Of a DNA stretch of 21,099 bases, positions 1 to 13,313 are shown piece by piece. The stretch comes from Entrophospora sp. SA101 (taxonomy: Eukaryota > Glomeromycota > Glomeromycetes > Entrophosporales > Entrophosporaceae). The DNA lies in the NCBI GenBank assembly GCA_958430865.1, contig CAUDNR010001591.1, forward strand, positions 61,690 through 82,788, in the 5' to 3' direction. Below the pieces are notes generated by a model, which was not told where the DNA came from, made no database searches, and was given only the letters and a program-made list of their open reading frames with translations. The translations under genes were made by a program, and so were the position numbers. The stretch's first letter is position 1. Every line of letters begins with the position of its first letter.

Positions 1-3000
1 AAATTTCAAGAAAGCGTCCATCTCATTACGAGACATTTGTTTCATAACCAATCGATCATCTTAAGGAACAAATAATAAATAATTTTCATTTATGCTTTAA
101 AAAAATATACATTATTTATTTATTCAACATACCTCTTGTCTTTAAGAAAGCAGACCCTGATTTACCACCTGACGAGTCCCATTTAACACATCGTGCGAGT
201 GATTGTATATATGTGCTTTCACAATTACATTTTCGACGTAAATTATCAAATTGTTCTGCACAAAATATTTTACAAAAAAATTGCGTAGACCCATCCTTTA
301 ATTCTTTAGGTAATAATAATATAAAATCATCATTATATTATAAGAAAAAGTCAAATTAAACAATATATATATATTAAAATTAATTTTACATACGAAATTT
401 CATATGTGAAATTAAATCATCGTCAAAATTAGCACCCTCATCAACATTTAAAATTCCCCAACTTGAACCTTTACTACCAAATTTATCATCTTCTGTTATA
501 AATGTTTGATTTATTGACCGCACATTCTTTAATTTTTCAAGATATTCTTGTGAACTATATAAATATAGAAATATGAATTACTTTTTTTAAAAAGAATAAT
601 CATTAATTTCAATATTTGCAAAAAAAAATTTTTTATATACAATACTTTAAAGCAAATGCAATGATAGATCCAGGTTCATCCTCCCTCACAATAATTTGGG
701 AATTGGGAAATACATGCTCTGTTGGATTTCTAATTAAAATTAAAATTAAAACAATGCATAGATACATAATACACACCAATGTAATAATAAATGTTCTTAC
801 AAAGGATATTTTAAAGGTTTAAAGGCTTTCCTATCAGTTAAAAGGTTTGTGAGAGATCTCATCAGAGGCATTACTACTCCAGAACTGTTGTTATTAAGAT
901 TTTGATGATCTGAAAAATTATAATTTAAAAAAAATTTTTATTTCCCAAGAAAATCACTTTTTTAAATTATTAATGAACCTGATTATACTGACCTCCTGAA
1001 GTAGGCTCATTGAACTCTGGGCCTAAAAATGTCAAAGCTGAATGATGGACGAATGATTCAGCAGATGTTTCATGAGTACGCGCTGCAAAAATTTCTTCAT
1101 TTCCCAATGACTCATCAAAAGCATCTGTACTATTCAATGAAAAAATTTGATATTTGTCCTCTAAATTTTTTTCATAATTATCATCCACCTCCTCAAAATC
1201 TTCATCCGATTCTTCTGCTGTTGCCGTACTAACATTGCGGAATATCTCAATTGTAGGCTTTGATGTTAAGATAGTTGGTCTTCGGTGCCTCGGTTTATGT
1301 AATGCACCCATCTTATTATGATCTCGATTCTCATTTGATCGATTTGAATTACTATTACTATTACTGTTATTACTACCACTGCAACTACCACTATTATTCT
1401 TATTAGAAGTTTCTGAAGGCAAGTTTTTAATTGAAAATCTTCTACTGTTATTATTTTGTGCGCCTTTTAATTCTAAGGGTTGAATTTTTTTTAGGGATGA
1501 TCTTTTTTGTGCAAAACGATCAAGTTGAACTTTTTTGGTTTCTTTATCATCAATAAGTGGTATTCGACTTAATTGAGTAGATAGTGATGGTAATGATGAA
1601 GATGATATTGGTGGCGTAGTTGGTGCAAGCGGTCCAATTGGTTGAAAATCATGTTTATTTTGCATAGTTTCTTTTGTATCATCAAACATAGTGAAATTGA
1701 TATAAGATGAGAATAGATTTCTTGGTTGCTTTTTTATTGTTGAAGGGATCAATCTTGGAATTACTTCTGGCTCTTGCGTAAACTCAACCTCAGCTTGTGA
1801 ATCTTCTTGTTGGTCAGCTATTAATGTGAAAATCGATTCAGATGCATTGTTTGATTTTATTGGCGATTGAAAGGTTTTAGATTCTTTCATCCATTTCATT
1901 GACAAACGTCTTGAGATTTTAGGATCCATGAATGGGAACATTGAAACTTGCGAATTGGCCTTTTCGATATCATTTTCCAAGTTTTCAATTTCATCTTCAT
2001 GGTACAATTCAATATCCTTTGTCTCGTTCAATAATAATCCTCTAGTGGGTGAACCACTTAATTTTGGAAATATCGTTGGTCCCAACAATTCTTCATCCAC
2101 TCTGTCAGTATCATCAGGATCCATATTTATCAACGGTAGGTCATTTAAAAGTGAGCCAGGATAACCATGTCCCAATGGCATAACATATTGTTTGACCTCA
2201 AAAAATCTTTTTAATTGTTTTGTCGTTAATCGAGGAAAATATTGTCTTGCAATTTCATCGAAATATTTATCCCAAACTGTCACTTTCTCCTGGAGCACAT
2301 ACATTACATTATTTAATTCCAATGTGTCTTCGGGTGCGCTGTTCACATATGTCTGTTGAAGCTTTTGTAACATGTATCGCCTTTCAGTCACAACTCTTCT
2401 AGACATTTCTAATAATTCTTGTTTACAACATTCGATTTTATCGAGTTCAACAAAATCATAGTTAAAGTTTTTGATTCGATCAGCTACAGAATCCCAATAA
2501 CTTGTAATCTTATTGCGAATTGTATCTAAATCTTGATTTTTTAGTCGAATATGAACTTCAGGCTTATAGTATAGGTGCTTAGGTGGTGCGTGTACTTCCA
2601 TTAGCTTGATAGCTTCATATTCAAATTTTATTGCAAGATTATTAAATGCAAAGCATTTTTCTTGATCCTTGAATACATCATGTTGGCAATTTTCATTGCA
2701 ACTTTCCAATTCTGTTTGATAAAACGACAGTTCAAGATATTTTCCAAATGAGTACTTCCATGCATCATCTGACATTTTTTTGACCGGAGTTGGTTTTTCA
2801 CATTTTTTGCAGTAACTCCATGTTAAAATACAATTTTCAAATTCGTGTACATCATGATGTCCTAAATTTTTATATTCCATAAGATGCACAGTAATTCTAG
2901 AATTTCCATGACAAAAACTTTGATAATGTAAGAACATTGGCTTATAACAATTTTGACAAATACTAGTAGAGTTAGTAATCAAGTCTTCAATATATTGGCC

Positions 3001-5284
3001 AATTGTACGATCAGATTCTCCGTAATACTCCATAACTAAAATTTCAGGTCTTATACATGGTTTATGAGTTTCTTCACAAAATTTTGTATATAATATCGTG
3101 ATATTTTGAAAGGCATAAGGACTAACAACATTATTAAATGTATGACTTTTCCATGCTTTAGCCTGATAATCATATTCATCATATGCATCATTATACTCCC
3201 CTTCGGCACAGACCTGTTCTGGAGTACGTAGAATACCAGATAATCCAGTAACTGAGCTCGATTGTGACGGATGTGATTTCTCACTATCTTTTAAAGAACC
3301 AGTTTGCCATCCTGAAACATGTTTCTGATTTAATTCTGCTAATTTACGCTCAGCTTGTATCATTTTTGTAAGCAAATAAGGAGGAGGAAATTTGATAAAT
3401 GGTGACACTGAAAGAATCCTAGTTTCATATGGTCTTACAATATCCTGTGTCTGCTTTGAAATACCAAGGCTTTTACTTTTACAATCTTCGTCATCATTTT
3501 TTCTATCAACCAAATTTAGATCGTAATTTAATCTTGCGAATTGCTTTAACAACAAAGCTGTTTCCAATTTAAGGTTGTAAACCACAAAAACCATAAGATC
3601 AGTAATTTGTTTGATCTTTTTCAATGTATTTATATCACCACCTCGCAACACTATTGTACAACCTAGCTCTCTCGGACAATTTTCAAAATATAGATAAGTT
3701 TTTCTTCTACCTGGAATAAGTTGATGAACAAAAGTTTTAACAGAGAATGATCCACATTTCCCTAATTTTGGCTCCGAAGTCAACTTTTCAATTGATATAA
3801 TGTCTGCCCTTGAACAACGAGCAACAGCCTCTATAACAGACGATTTAACATTTAACGCAACGGATATATTTTTCTCTAATAAAAACTGTAAAGCTTTTCT
3901 AGCAACAGTTTTTTCAACTAGGACCAAATGAGGTGCTAATGCGGAAATACGAGCAACTAAATTTTTTAAATGTTCCTCCTCCTGAGCAATCACGGGATCT
4001 AATGACATTAATTGATTTTCTACCCTGTGATACTCCAAGGCAAAAGTTAATATGAGCACCCGAGGACTCACAAGAAAACGGGGCATCTTTTTATGTGCTA
4101 AATTTTTCGTGCAGACAATTCCATGTACATATTCAGAGTCTTGAGGTGCTCCTCCAGGAATTTTTTTAATTTTAACATAATGACGAATATCAATTTCATC
4201 ACCATTACGAACATTTGGATTTAAATTATCAGCCACCTTCATCACTAATTTCATTATGACATCTTCCCATCCTCCAGATAAATCTATCTGAGATTCTTGA
4301 AGAAGTTGACGTAAAAATTGTCTCATGTGTTGCAGAGAAATAGGATTCACTTCAAGTTTTACAGGAACTGAGGGTGACTTGTTATGACGGATGTTAAGAG
4401 GCGAGGATGGTCTTGGTTCCATCTGTGAGAAATCCATGACGTTTGTATTGATTTGCTTAATATAGACACCTCTTTTCATGGGACGAGTTGGACGAGCATT
4501 AGAAATGCTTCTTCTATGATTAGAAGAATAATTTTTATCTTTTGGATAAATGGCTCTAGTATCTTCATTTCTTTGAGGTTTTTGCAAATTTTTTGCTTGT
4601 AATTTGTTATAATCGGAAGATTCATCATCACTTCCAGCATATTCTGAGGCAACAGGTGTTGGAGTAGCAGAATCATTATTAAGATACGAAACAGCAGAAA
4701 GATAAGATTGATTGGTTAGTGAATCATAATTAACGTTACAATCATCATCATTGCTCATGAATGGGGCGATTTCAGGATCTAAGACAGCCTCAGCATTTGC
4801 AGCAGGAGTTACTTTATCTTCTTCCGGTAGGCTATGTCTAAATGGTGCAGGTGACGATGATAAAAATGTATTACTGTCATCTACGGCTGTATTTGATCTA
4901 GATCTTGTCATAAATAATGAGGAACCAACCACCAACATTTTTTTGATACCATCGTTAATTGAAATTGTATCAGGAGATGGAGCTCTTTGATTCACAAGAC
5001 CAGGTGTTGGAGGTGCCAATGAATAAGAAAATTCCGGTTGTGGATTAGGGCTAATGACATTATAGTTGTCTGAAAACATTGTTAATTGAAGTTGCCTTTG
5101 AGGGATCATAAGTGAGATGTCATTTTGCCTTATATCTGATTCAAAATCAGAATATTCATCATGGCAATAATTACAAACCCTTATTGATCCATTATGATTA
5201 AATCTTGCGCCAGATATTATATTGGAGGAGCATTTGTAACAAAATATTTGACCTTAAAATTACCAAAAGTTGTAATTAATAAAC

Positions 5285-5319
<35 letters not shown>

Positions 5320-6207
5320 TAATAAATTAAATTATAATAAATATGCTTTGAAATAGAATCAATAAAGAAACTTGCCACAAAGACGACAATGATGTTTCCT
5401 TTTCAGAAGATTGAAAGTAGCTTTACAATCATAACATTCTTTACAAGTATCATCAGCCATCCAATAAACTCTATTGACACCCTCGCCGCGTATTCTGCGA
5501 ATAGCTTTACTGACCGAGTTTTTTTTGATAACAGATGATGAATTAATTTGAAATGGTTTTACTACTCTTGAATCAAATGCATCATTCAAATATCTGACTT
5601 GATATTGTTGATCAAATAATGTAGTTGTGAGATGTTGAACACCGTTGGCCTTTTCAGATATTAAATTGGTAGAATCATTTAAATTGCCATACTTTGTTGA
5701 ATAATCTTGTGTCATAGGTTCTGACTCTAATAAAAGCACCGGAGCATTGTCAAATAATGCAGCTTCGAAAGATATAACAGGTGGTGCGAGTGTTACGCCT
5801 TGAACAAAACCTTTTTTTTCCTTGTCAGGTAATAAAAGCGAAGTCACAGAAGGTTTAGTTGGTGAACTGTTGTTATTTTCTTGAGTTCCATTAATTGTAT
5901 TGTTTGCATTAGTAGAATTCGTATTACTATTATTATTGTTGTTGCAGTTGTTAATAGTAATGGTAGAGTTACTTGTGATGTCAGTAGTATTTTTGGGTAG
6001 AACTTGTGTAGATGCATAAATTGTTGTTGAATTACCACCAGGAATACTAAACGAAGTTTTCACACGTTGAAGTAATTTAGAGATTACATTTTCGTTGTCT
6101 TCTTCAAAGGGTCTTTCAAAGTTAAAACTGGTCAAAGTAAAATTTTCAGTATTTTGTATTTTACTGTTATCATTATAAGTGTTATGAGTTTGAAGATTAG
6201 TTGACAT
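1..6207 (-). CDS. fab1: Fab1/PIKfyve-type phosphatidylinositol-3-phosphate 5-kinase, 3' end outside window
   Basis: Phosphorylates PtdIns3P to PtdIns(3,5)P2 on endosomal and vacuolar membranes. Exons read on the minus strand: 6207-5376, 5252-993, 909-801, 729-646, 554-394, 303-133 and 59-1 (continues off the edge). The frame is unbroken across all junctions, giving at least 1892 residues. Domains seen: FYVE finger about 247-320 (W249xxD, RKHHCR, IRVC signatures); CCT/TCP1 chaperonin-like domain about 585-870; Cys-rich Fab1 region about 1040-1170 ([14 protein letters not shown]); start of the PIP-kinase domain from about 1733, with [39 protein letters not shown] (G-loop) and VMKQ, whose Lys (about 1879) should be the ATP-binding lysine. 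The catalytic and activation loops lie beyond the window. Linkers are Asn/Ser-rich and low complexity. A stop codon (TAG) directly precedes ATG 6207 in frame; TTTGTTAG before the ATG also looks like a splice acceptor, so an upstream 5' exon cannot be excluded. Function is known from the family; exon calls are my reading. Confidence 0.95.
5253..5375 (-). other. Intron 1 of fab1, apparent GC-AG intron
   Basis: Exon 1 ends TGTG and the next bases are GCAAGT; the acceptor is TTTTAAG before GTCAAATA. Only this pair restores the FYVE spacing CRLCGQIFC. The single GT within GCAAGTTT puts exon 2 out of frame and hits a stop after 18 codons. A weaker GT donor 3 nt upstream (GTGGCA, 5378-5377) keeps frame but deletes the conserved Gly. 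GC-AG introns are a known minority class with exactly this strong GCAAGT donor. Confidence 0.8.
5287..5316. repeat. (TA)n microsatellite inside fab1 intron 1
   Basis: About 28-30 bp of uninterrupted TA dinucleotides, flanked by ATTAATTAATAAATT. It lies wholly inside the first fab1 intron, so length changes should not affect coding. Confidence 0.95.
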
Positions 6208-6611
6208 CTAACAAATAAATTATTTAATTATAAATTTATTTTTTTTTATATATATATAATTTTTAAATTTTTTATAATTCATATTTACGAACGAATTTGG
6301 AAAATTAAATATTAATATTAATCAATTAGATGATATAATTGCTTGCCACCCACTAATACTAACGTAATTCTAAAAAGTCTTAATTTTTAAAAGCCTTACC
6401 AAATTAAGAACAGTGCTAAGATAAATTACACGAATTTGGTAATTATACTTAGTCCCGCAACTTTTTATTGGTCATGTAGATCCTTCAAATCCTCCAAAAA
6501 TAGAAATGCAACACCCCAAAATAAATCGTGTTTTCGAAGCCAAGACTTTCCTCTACAAAGTCACGACTTCCATCTCGTTGATATGTCATGTTGTTGCGGA
6601 GGATTTGAGCT
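6208..6611. other. Intergenic region upstream of fab1
   Basis: A/T-rich, with poly-T and TATATATA just upstream of the fab1 start (about 6238-6260), which is the likely fab1 promoter/5' UTR side. Around 6440-6610 the GC content rises and minus-strand reading is broken by stops. This may be the decayed continuation of the neighbouring ZIP transporter, but no family motif is readable there. Confidence 0.5.
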
Positions 6612-7258
6612 TCAAAGTTGCCCAAGTTTTACCGAGTTTACTATGTTTAGCCCTGAAATTGACGCATTACACATAAAAAAAGTTAATATCCATGCATAAT
6701 TATGCCAAACTTCTGGAAGACAGTCTTCACTTAATGCTCCAAATGCCATAGAAAGCATCTAAATAGGAAATATGATAAATAAATTTTTTGAAAAAACAAT
6801 TAAATATTGAATTGAATCAATTTTAGATGGACCATATTCGAATCAAAGATTTTTTTCTTTGGTCATTACTTATGTGAATAGAAGCGGTTGCAAGAATAAC
6901 ACCCAGTACCGAAATGCTTTGCGGCTAAATATAACACATGGATTAACACTATATAATCACAATATTAAGCGTTTATATTTTAACAATACTTACAAAAATA
7001 AACCAATTTTGCTTCTAGTGGCGATAACTGGAATAAAGGCACCTAGTATTTAATAATAGTGTAATAAATGATTTTGGATTATAATCAAAATAAATTAAAT
7101 GATTGGTTATTTGTTTTTACCTAATGAACTTGTTATAAGAATTATAAAGAATGAAGTGATATGAAGACTTGGATTATATTCTTCAGCTGTACAACCATTA
7201 TCACCACAAGAATCTAATACTTTATCTGTCGTAGGTTCTCCATTCGAATTTATATCAT
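6612..7258 (-). pseudogene. Degraded ZIP-family zinc transporter
   Basis: ZIP proteins move zinc or iron into the cytosol through eight membrane helices. On the minus strand, exon A (about 7258-7121) encodes a Cys-containing lead (DSCGDNGCTAEEYNPSLHIT) and the first helix ending ITSSLG. A GTAAAA donor and TAG acceptor join it in frame to exon B (7042-6994: AFIPVIATRSKIGLFL). Exon C (6924 to about 6880) contains the family motif AKHFGTG followed by ILATASIH, but the B-C junction is one base out and an extra G in ACTGGG shifts the frame again. The fragment at 6758-6612 reads AFGALSEDCLPEVWHNYAW, matching the segment before the third ZIP helix, then ends in a stop. No good donor follows exon C. 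The His-rich loop and helices 4-8 are not found. The order and spacing of ZIP motifs are convincing; loss of function is inferred. Sequencing errors or unusual splicing could explain part of the damage. The 5' end is unclear: an in-frame TAA lies upstream of 7320. Confidence 0.75.
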
Positions 7259-7321
7259 CTACGCATAAAGAAAAGCCACTACTATTACTATATACTATTA
7301 TTTCACAAAAGTTTTGAAAAA

Positions 7322-7920
7322 TATAAATATATTATTTGGGACATACTGCAACAAAACCAGATTAAGTGAACATTATATCACATATAATGCAGGGTTTAAA
7401 ATTTAGTGTAATTGTGATAATATTTTTCTAATAACCTTTAATCAATTAATTTTATCATTAGAAATTTAATTCTGACCTTTTCATCATTTAATTTATTTAA
7501 AAAAACAATCTAAATTATATATACAAACTTTTTTGTTACCATTATCCTATTGATGACACTAATACTTAATACTTACAAATGGCTTTAGTCTGAGTATTTT
7601 TCTCCTACACAAGTGCTCTGACAATTCTTTAACTTATATTTTTATAAATTATTTCTATTATTATATAGTTGGATTAATTTTCTTTTAAAATTCCAAGTCA
7701 TGTGCCCACTAATTATCATTGGTGTAACAATTAATTGATGCTATATATAAATGATTGTCATGTGGTTTATTATAACAATCCGATATATTGAAATTTTAAT
7801 AGTAATATAACAAGTGGGGTGTCTTCTTCATAATGAAAGTGGAAAGTTCAACTGAAGAGTATTGTATTACAAGTGCAAAAATTGATGGGAATTAGGTTTG
7901 ATCAAGCAATTTACCACTGA
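7322..7920. other. AT-rich stretch without a supported gene
   Basis: About 600 bp of A/T-rich sequence. The minus-strand ATG near 7352 opens only 13 codons and could be an old ZIP start, but I cannot join it to exon A in frame. I see no RNA gene or clear regulatory motif. Confidence 0.6.
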
Positions 7921-8250
7921 GCGGGGTATAAATTTGTTATTTTGGTTGGAACCAAAAGAGAGAATGCAGTACCAGATGTTCAAGGACCATTAACAAAAAG
8001 AGCAAAGTTTCATGTAAATGCATTATCATTTGATCAGAGGATTTTGGACATGATCCCAGATATGATAGAAGATGAGAAATTTCATATGAATGTTAGATGG
8101 AGTTTGAAGATGCTTGAAAAATCAGTTCGTCTGGATGAAAAGCCTCTTATCCAAAATTGCATATAGCTTTCAGTGATGACTATGAAGACCCTGGATGTCC
8201 TGAATTGATGTATTAATAGACATTTGGAGCATTTGTGTTTGAATAATAGT
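7921..8250 (+). pseudogene. Unrecognised coding fragment with a frameshift
   Basis: An open frame bounded by TGA at 7918 reads through 8166 (LTKRAKFHVNALSFDQRILD, then a D/E/M-rich helix-like segment and VRWSLKMLEKSVRLDEKPLI). At about 8150 the plausible reading moves to another frame (KLHIAFSDDYEDPGCPELMY), which hits two stops and is followed by TFGAFVFE. Residue composition is protein-like on both sides of the shift, unlike the A/T noise around it, so this looks like a decayed gene or the surviving 3' exon of one. I do not recognise the family. It lies just 5' of transposase-like debris, so it may belong to the same old mobile element, but that is only proximity. Confidence 0.45.
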
Positions 8251-8535
8251 ATCTCCATTTGAAAAATTATCATCAAAGTTAATAAAATATTCAGAGTTAT
8301 TGTGTTTTATTTTTTAAAAAATAATTTTTACAAACAGAGCATGACTTGAAATAAATTTGATATTGTAAATGAAATTATAGCTTTATACCAATATAATTAT
8401 CAAAAAATGCAGTAATAAAAAAATTTACATCTTTAACATCTTTAGTGATTTTTTAATTGTTTGCTGTTCTACATAAAATTATAAAATTATATATATAGGA
8501 ATAGGTGTATATGAAAAACAATAATAAATACAAAA
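8251..8535. other. AT-rich spacer between two coding remnants
   Basis: No ORF of interest; poly-A/T tracts and TATATATA near 8490. Nothing else is visible. Confidence 0.6.
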
Positions 8536-9170
8536 GCAATTGATTTTTTAGAAAAAGGTTGTAATTGCGTGGATGCTCTTCAAGAATTCCCAAGGGAAAT
8601 TTTGCAGAATTAAGGGGATTCTTTCAAGCTCTTTCTAAAACAGAACAAGACATATTTTTAATGGACCAACTTAAAGCAATGGGTGGTGGATCAGCAAGCA
8701 CTAGCAGACGCCTTAAAAAGAAAACTTGATCTAATAAAAGAACTTTCTATCATTGGGATCATAATATGCCTTTCTGTCAAGAAACTTATCTCAATATGTT
8801 AGAAATTGGCAGAACTTATTTCGAAAATATTAGAAATCATCTGATAAACAATGGTCTTCTGTCAAGAGTTTATGGTAATATTAAAAGAATGTCTCAATGG
8901 AAAACTAAGATAGCAATTGAAAAAGACATTACCACAATTGTAAAGAACTTTCTGGGAAATTATGCTGAGGTTCATGGATTGCCAAGTCTAGGAAGAAGTA
9001 GCAATAAAATAACTCAATCAGTTGTATTTTTTCCAGCTACAAATCAGTCCACAGAGATTTTTTGGCTGGTCTGAAAGAAGATAACAAATTGAAATCTTTA
9101 AAATATGATGCATTCAGAAAATTATGACATCAATTGGCACAGATACTTGTCAACATTTTCGAAATACTAT
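8536..9170 (+). pseudogene. Transposase-like protein remnant, several frameshifts
   Basis: Three successive frames give one continuous-looking protein: 8536-8620 (AIDFLEKGCNCVDALQEF), about 8594-8727 (ELRGFFQALSKTEQDIF ending KKKT-stop), 8740-9045 (CQETYLNMLEIGRTYFENIR; later NYAEVHGLPSLGR and SVVFFPA), then a shift to SYKSVHRDFLAGLKED at about 9039-9124, an internal TGA and HQLAQILVNIF. The Cys-rich lead, a basic helical region and the YAEVHGLPSxGR ... FxPA ... YKSVH pattern resemble N-terminal regions of large multicopy DDE-type transposase-like proteins seen in invertebrates and early-diverging fungi. That assignment is from memory of the pattern, without a database check. No DDE catalytic core is visible downstream, so it is truncated as well as frameshifted. 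I found no terminal inverted repeats. Confidence 0.5.
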
Positions 9171-9855
9171 GGGTAATTATTCTTTATCATCGTGTGTATA
9201 CCTTTACATTTTTATTCATTATTAATATATTAATATTAATATGGTCACGTCATCTATAAGTGAAGTTTTAAAAGGTAAACCTTGAGTTCAAAGAAGTCAT
9301 CAATCGTTAATGAATTAAAACATTCACGTAGTAGTGCAATTAATCTTTTATGTACAAATATTATAAATAAAAGTGAATTGAAGGGCAACCTTTAATCAAT
9401 TGACCATTTGGGCATTGTAAATGATGTTTTTAATTCGTGACTCTCCATTTCACCGTTTTTGCAGTTTTGTCATTTTTCTAATTAATATAAAAAGGATAAT
9501 TATTCCCTTTCCAATGCTTTGATATAATAAATACAAACCTTACAGTTGTATAATAAATTATCCCATTTTCAATTAACAATTATGATATAATATATTTCTT
9601 TTTGAAGAAAATGGATGAATGTGATCAAGAGATTAATGACTTTTACCAAGAGGATGATTGAATTATTATTAAGGCAAATTACTATTTCTATACTTTAAAA
9701 AAAATCTTCAACCGGTCAATACCTGATATACTCTCATGCTCCTTGAACCCTTAGAAAAGGCCACAAAGCACCTTCCAGCGTCATTATATCCAGCTATGGG
9801 CGATATTCGTTTTGTCTTTGGAAGCATCCAGGTGCATTTACAATAATAAATAAAA
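9171..9855. other. AT-rich region with possible coding debris
   Basis: Contains a 36-codon open stretch at 9285-9395 (SSKKSSIVNELKHSRSSAIN and on, stop at 9393), and a short open stretch from 9611 beginning MDECDQEIND that stops after 16 codons. Both look protein-like but are too short to assign. They may be further pieces of the mobile-element remnants on either side. Confidence 0.35.
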
Positions 9856-9936
9856 GGAAAAGGTTTCACACAGAGTGAAATAGCAGCAAGTATTGGCATG
9901 GATCATTATTCAATCACTTCAATTTTAGGCATCTAA
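9856..9936 (+). pseudogene. Helix-turn-helix fragment of Tc1/mariner style
   Basis: A 26-residue open stretch between stops at 9847 and 9934 contains GFTQSEIAASIGMDHYSITS, the pattern of the first DNA-binding helix-turn-helix of Tc1/mariner transposases (TQxEIA ... G ... S ... I). No DD(E/D) core or terminal repeat is readable nearby. Residual similarity over so short a stretch is weak evidence; another homeodomain-like protein is possible. Confidence 0.35.
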
Positions 9937-10559
9937 ACCAACTCTCGGTCTTTTCAGAAGAAATAGACAAAGTGCTTGTGAACATATTAAAACAATTTTT
10001 GAAACTTTCCTGAAGTACTTTTCAATACACAATCTCCTGTAAACTATCATCAATGCAACTCGTTGATTTTCATCGTAATCCCGCATCTATTATGAATCAT
10101 GTACGTAAAGAAATAAAAATTTCAGTCATTATGCAACTCTACAATAAATGATTTTTTTGATAAAATCTCTCTATTGCATTAAAACCAGAGATCTATTCTA
10201 TCAACCAATAGAGCTATTTTTTTAAAAGGTGGGATATAATGTGACTTTATACTTTTAAAATTTGTGCAAGTCAATTATACAATGTTTTTAACGATTTTGC
10301 TCTTGTGCTTCAGTTTAATAAAGCCAAAGAACAAAGACCGTTTTGATATAAATTTGAAATTTTCGCATTAATACTTAATAAAGAGTGGTCTGAATGAAGT
10401 TTCCTTTTTGAAACAACAGTCGGTTGGTTTCAATGAGAAAAATTGGCAAGATTTTCAAAAGTTTATTAAATGAAAAAACATTATAGAAATTTTTTTTATT
10501 ATAAATAACGTTAACAAAAAAAACTCCCGATTTTAAATATTTTTTTTTGTAAATTAAAT
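9937..10559. other. AT-rich intergenic region upstream of copine
   Basis: No supported gene. The last 100 bp before the copine ATG are A/T-only with T8-T9 tracts, suitable for a promoter or 5' UTR in such genomes; no specific motif can be named. Confidence 0.5.
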
Positions 10560-13176
<2,617 letters not shown>

Positions 13177-13181
13177 ACTAA

Positions 13182-13313
13182 CTACAAGTTGATTTGTTAA
13201 AACATCCAATGAAACCACCACCAGCTTATGCACATGATACACAGTTAAATGCTAATTTGTTATACCTCACTCAATTAGAATATTATTTATTAATTTATAG
13301 ATTTACTTTTTAA
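13182..13313 (+). other. Open stretch after the copine stop, possible stranded C-terminal tail
   Basis: Directly after the copine stop (13174-13176), the +2 frame is open for 43 codons and begins LQVDLLKHPMKPPPAYAHDT. The first half is protein-like and contains PPAY, a PPxY-type WW-domain ligand. Copine C termini vary and are often Pro-rich, so this could be a former tail lost by a small indel, or one reached by alternative splicing. It is preceded by TAA in its own frame, so it has no start. The second half is A/T-rich and may be noise. Confidence 0.35.

Noticed and set aside
616..822. 68-aa plus-strand open frame
   Set aside because: It lies antisense over fab1 exons 3-4 and their introns, which are supported by kinase motifs and splice sites.
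6436..6699. 87-aa plus-strand open frame, Cys/Ser/Phe-rich
   Set aside because: It overlaps the end of the ZIP remnant on the other strand and shows no domain; most likely a shadow.
6820..6860. Possible tRNA T-arm (ATTCGAATC)
   Set aside because: No acceptor stem or anticodon arm can be built around it.
9708..9899. 63-aa minus-strand open frame (MPILAAISLC...)
   Set aside because: It overlaps the plus-strand helix-turn-helix remnant and matches no family I know.
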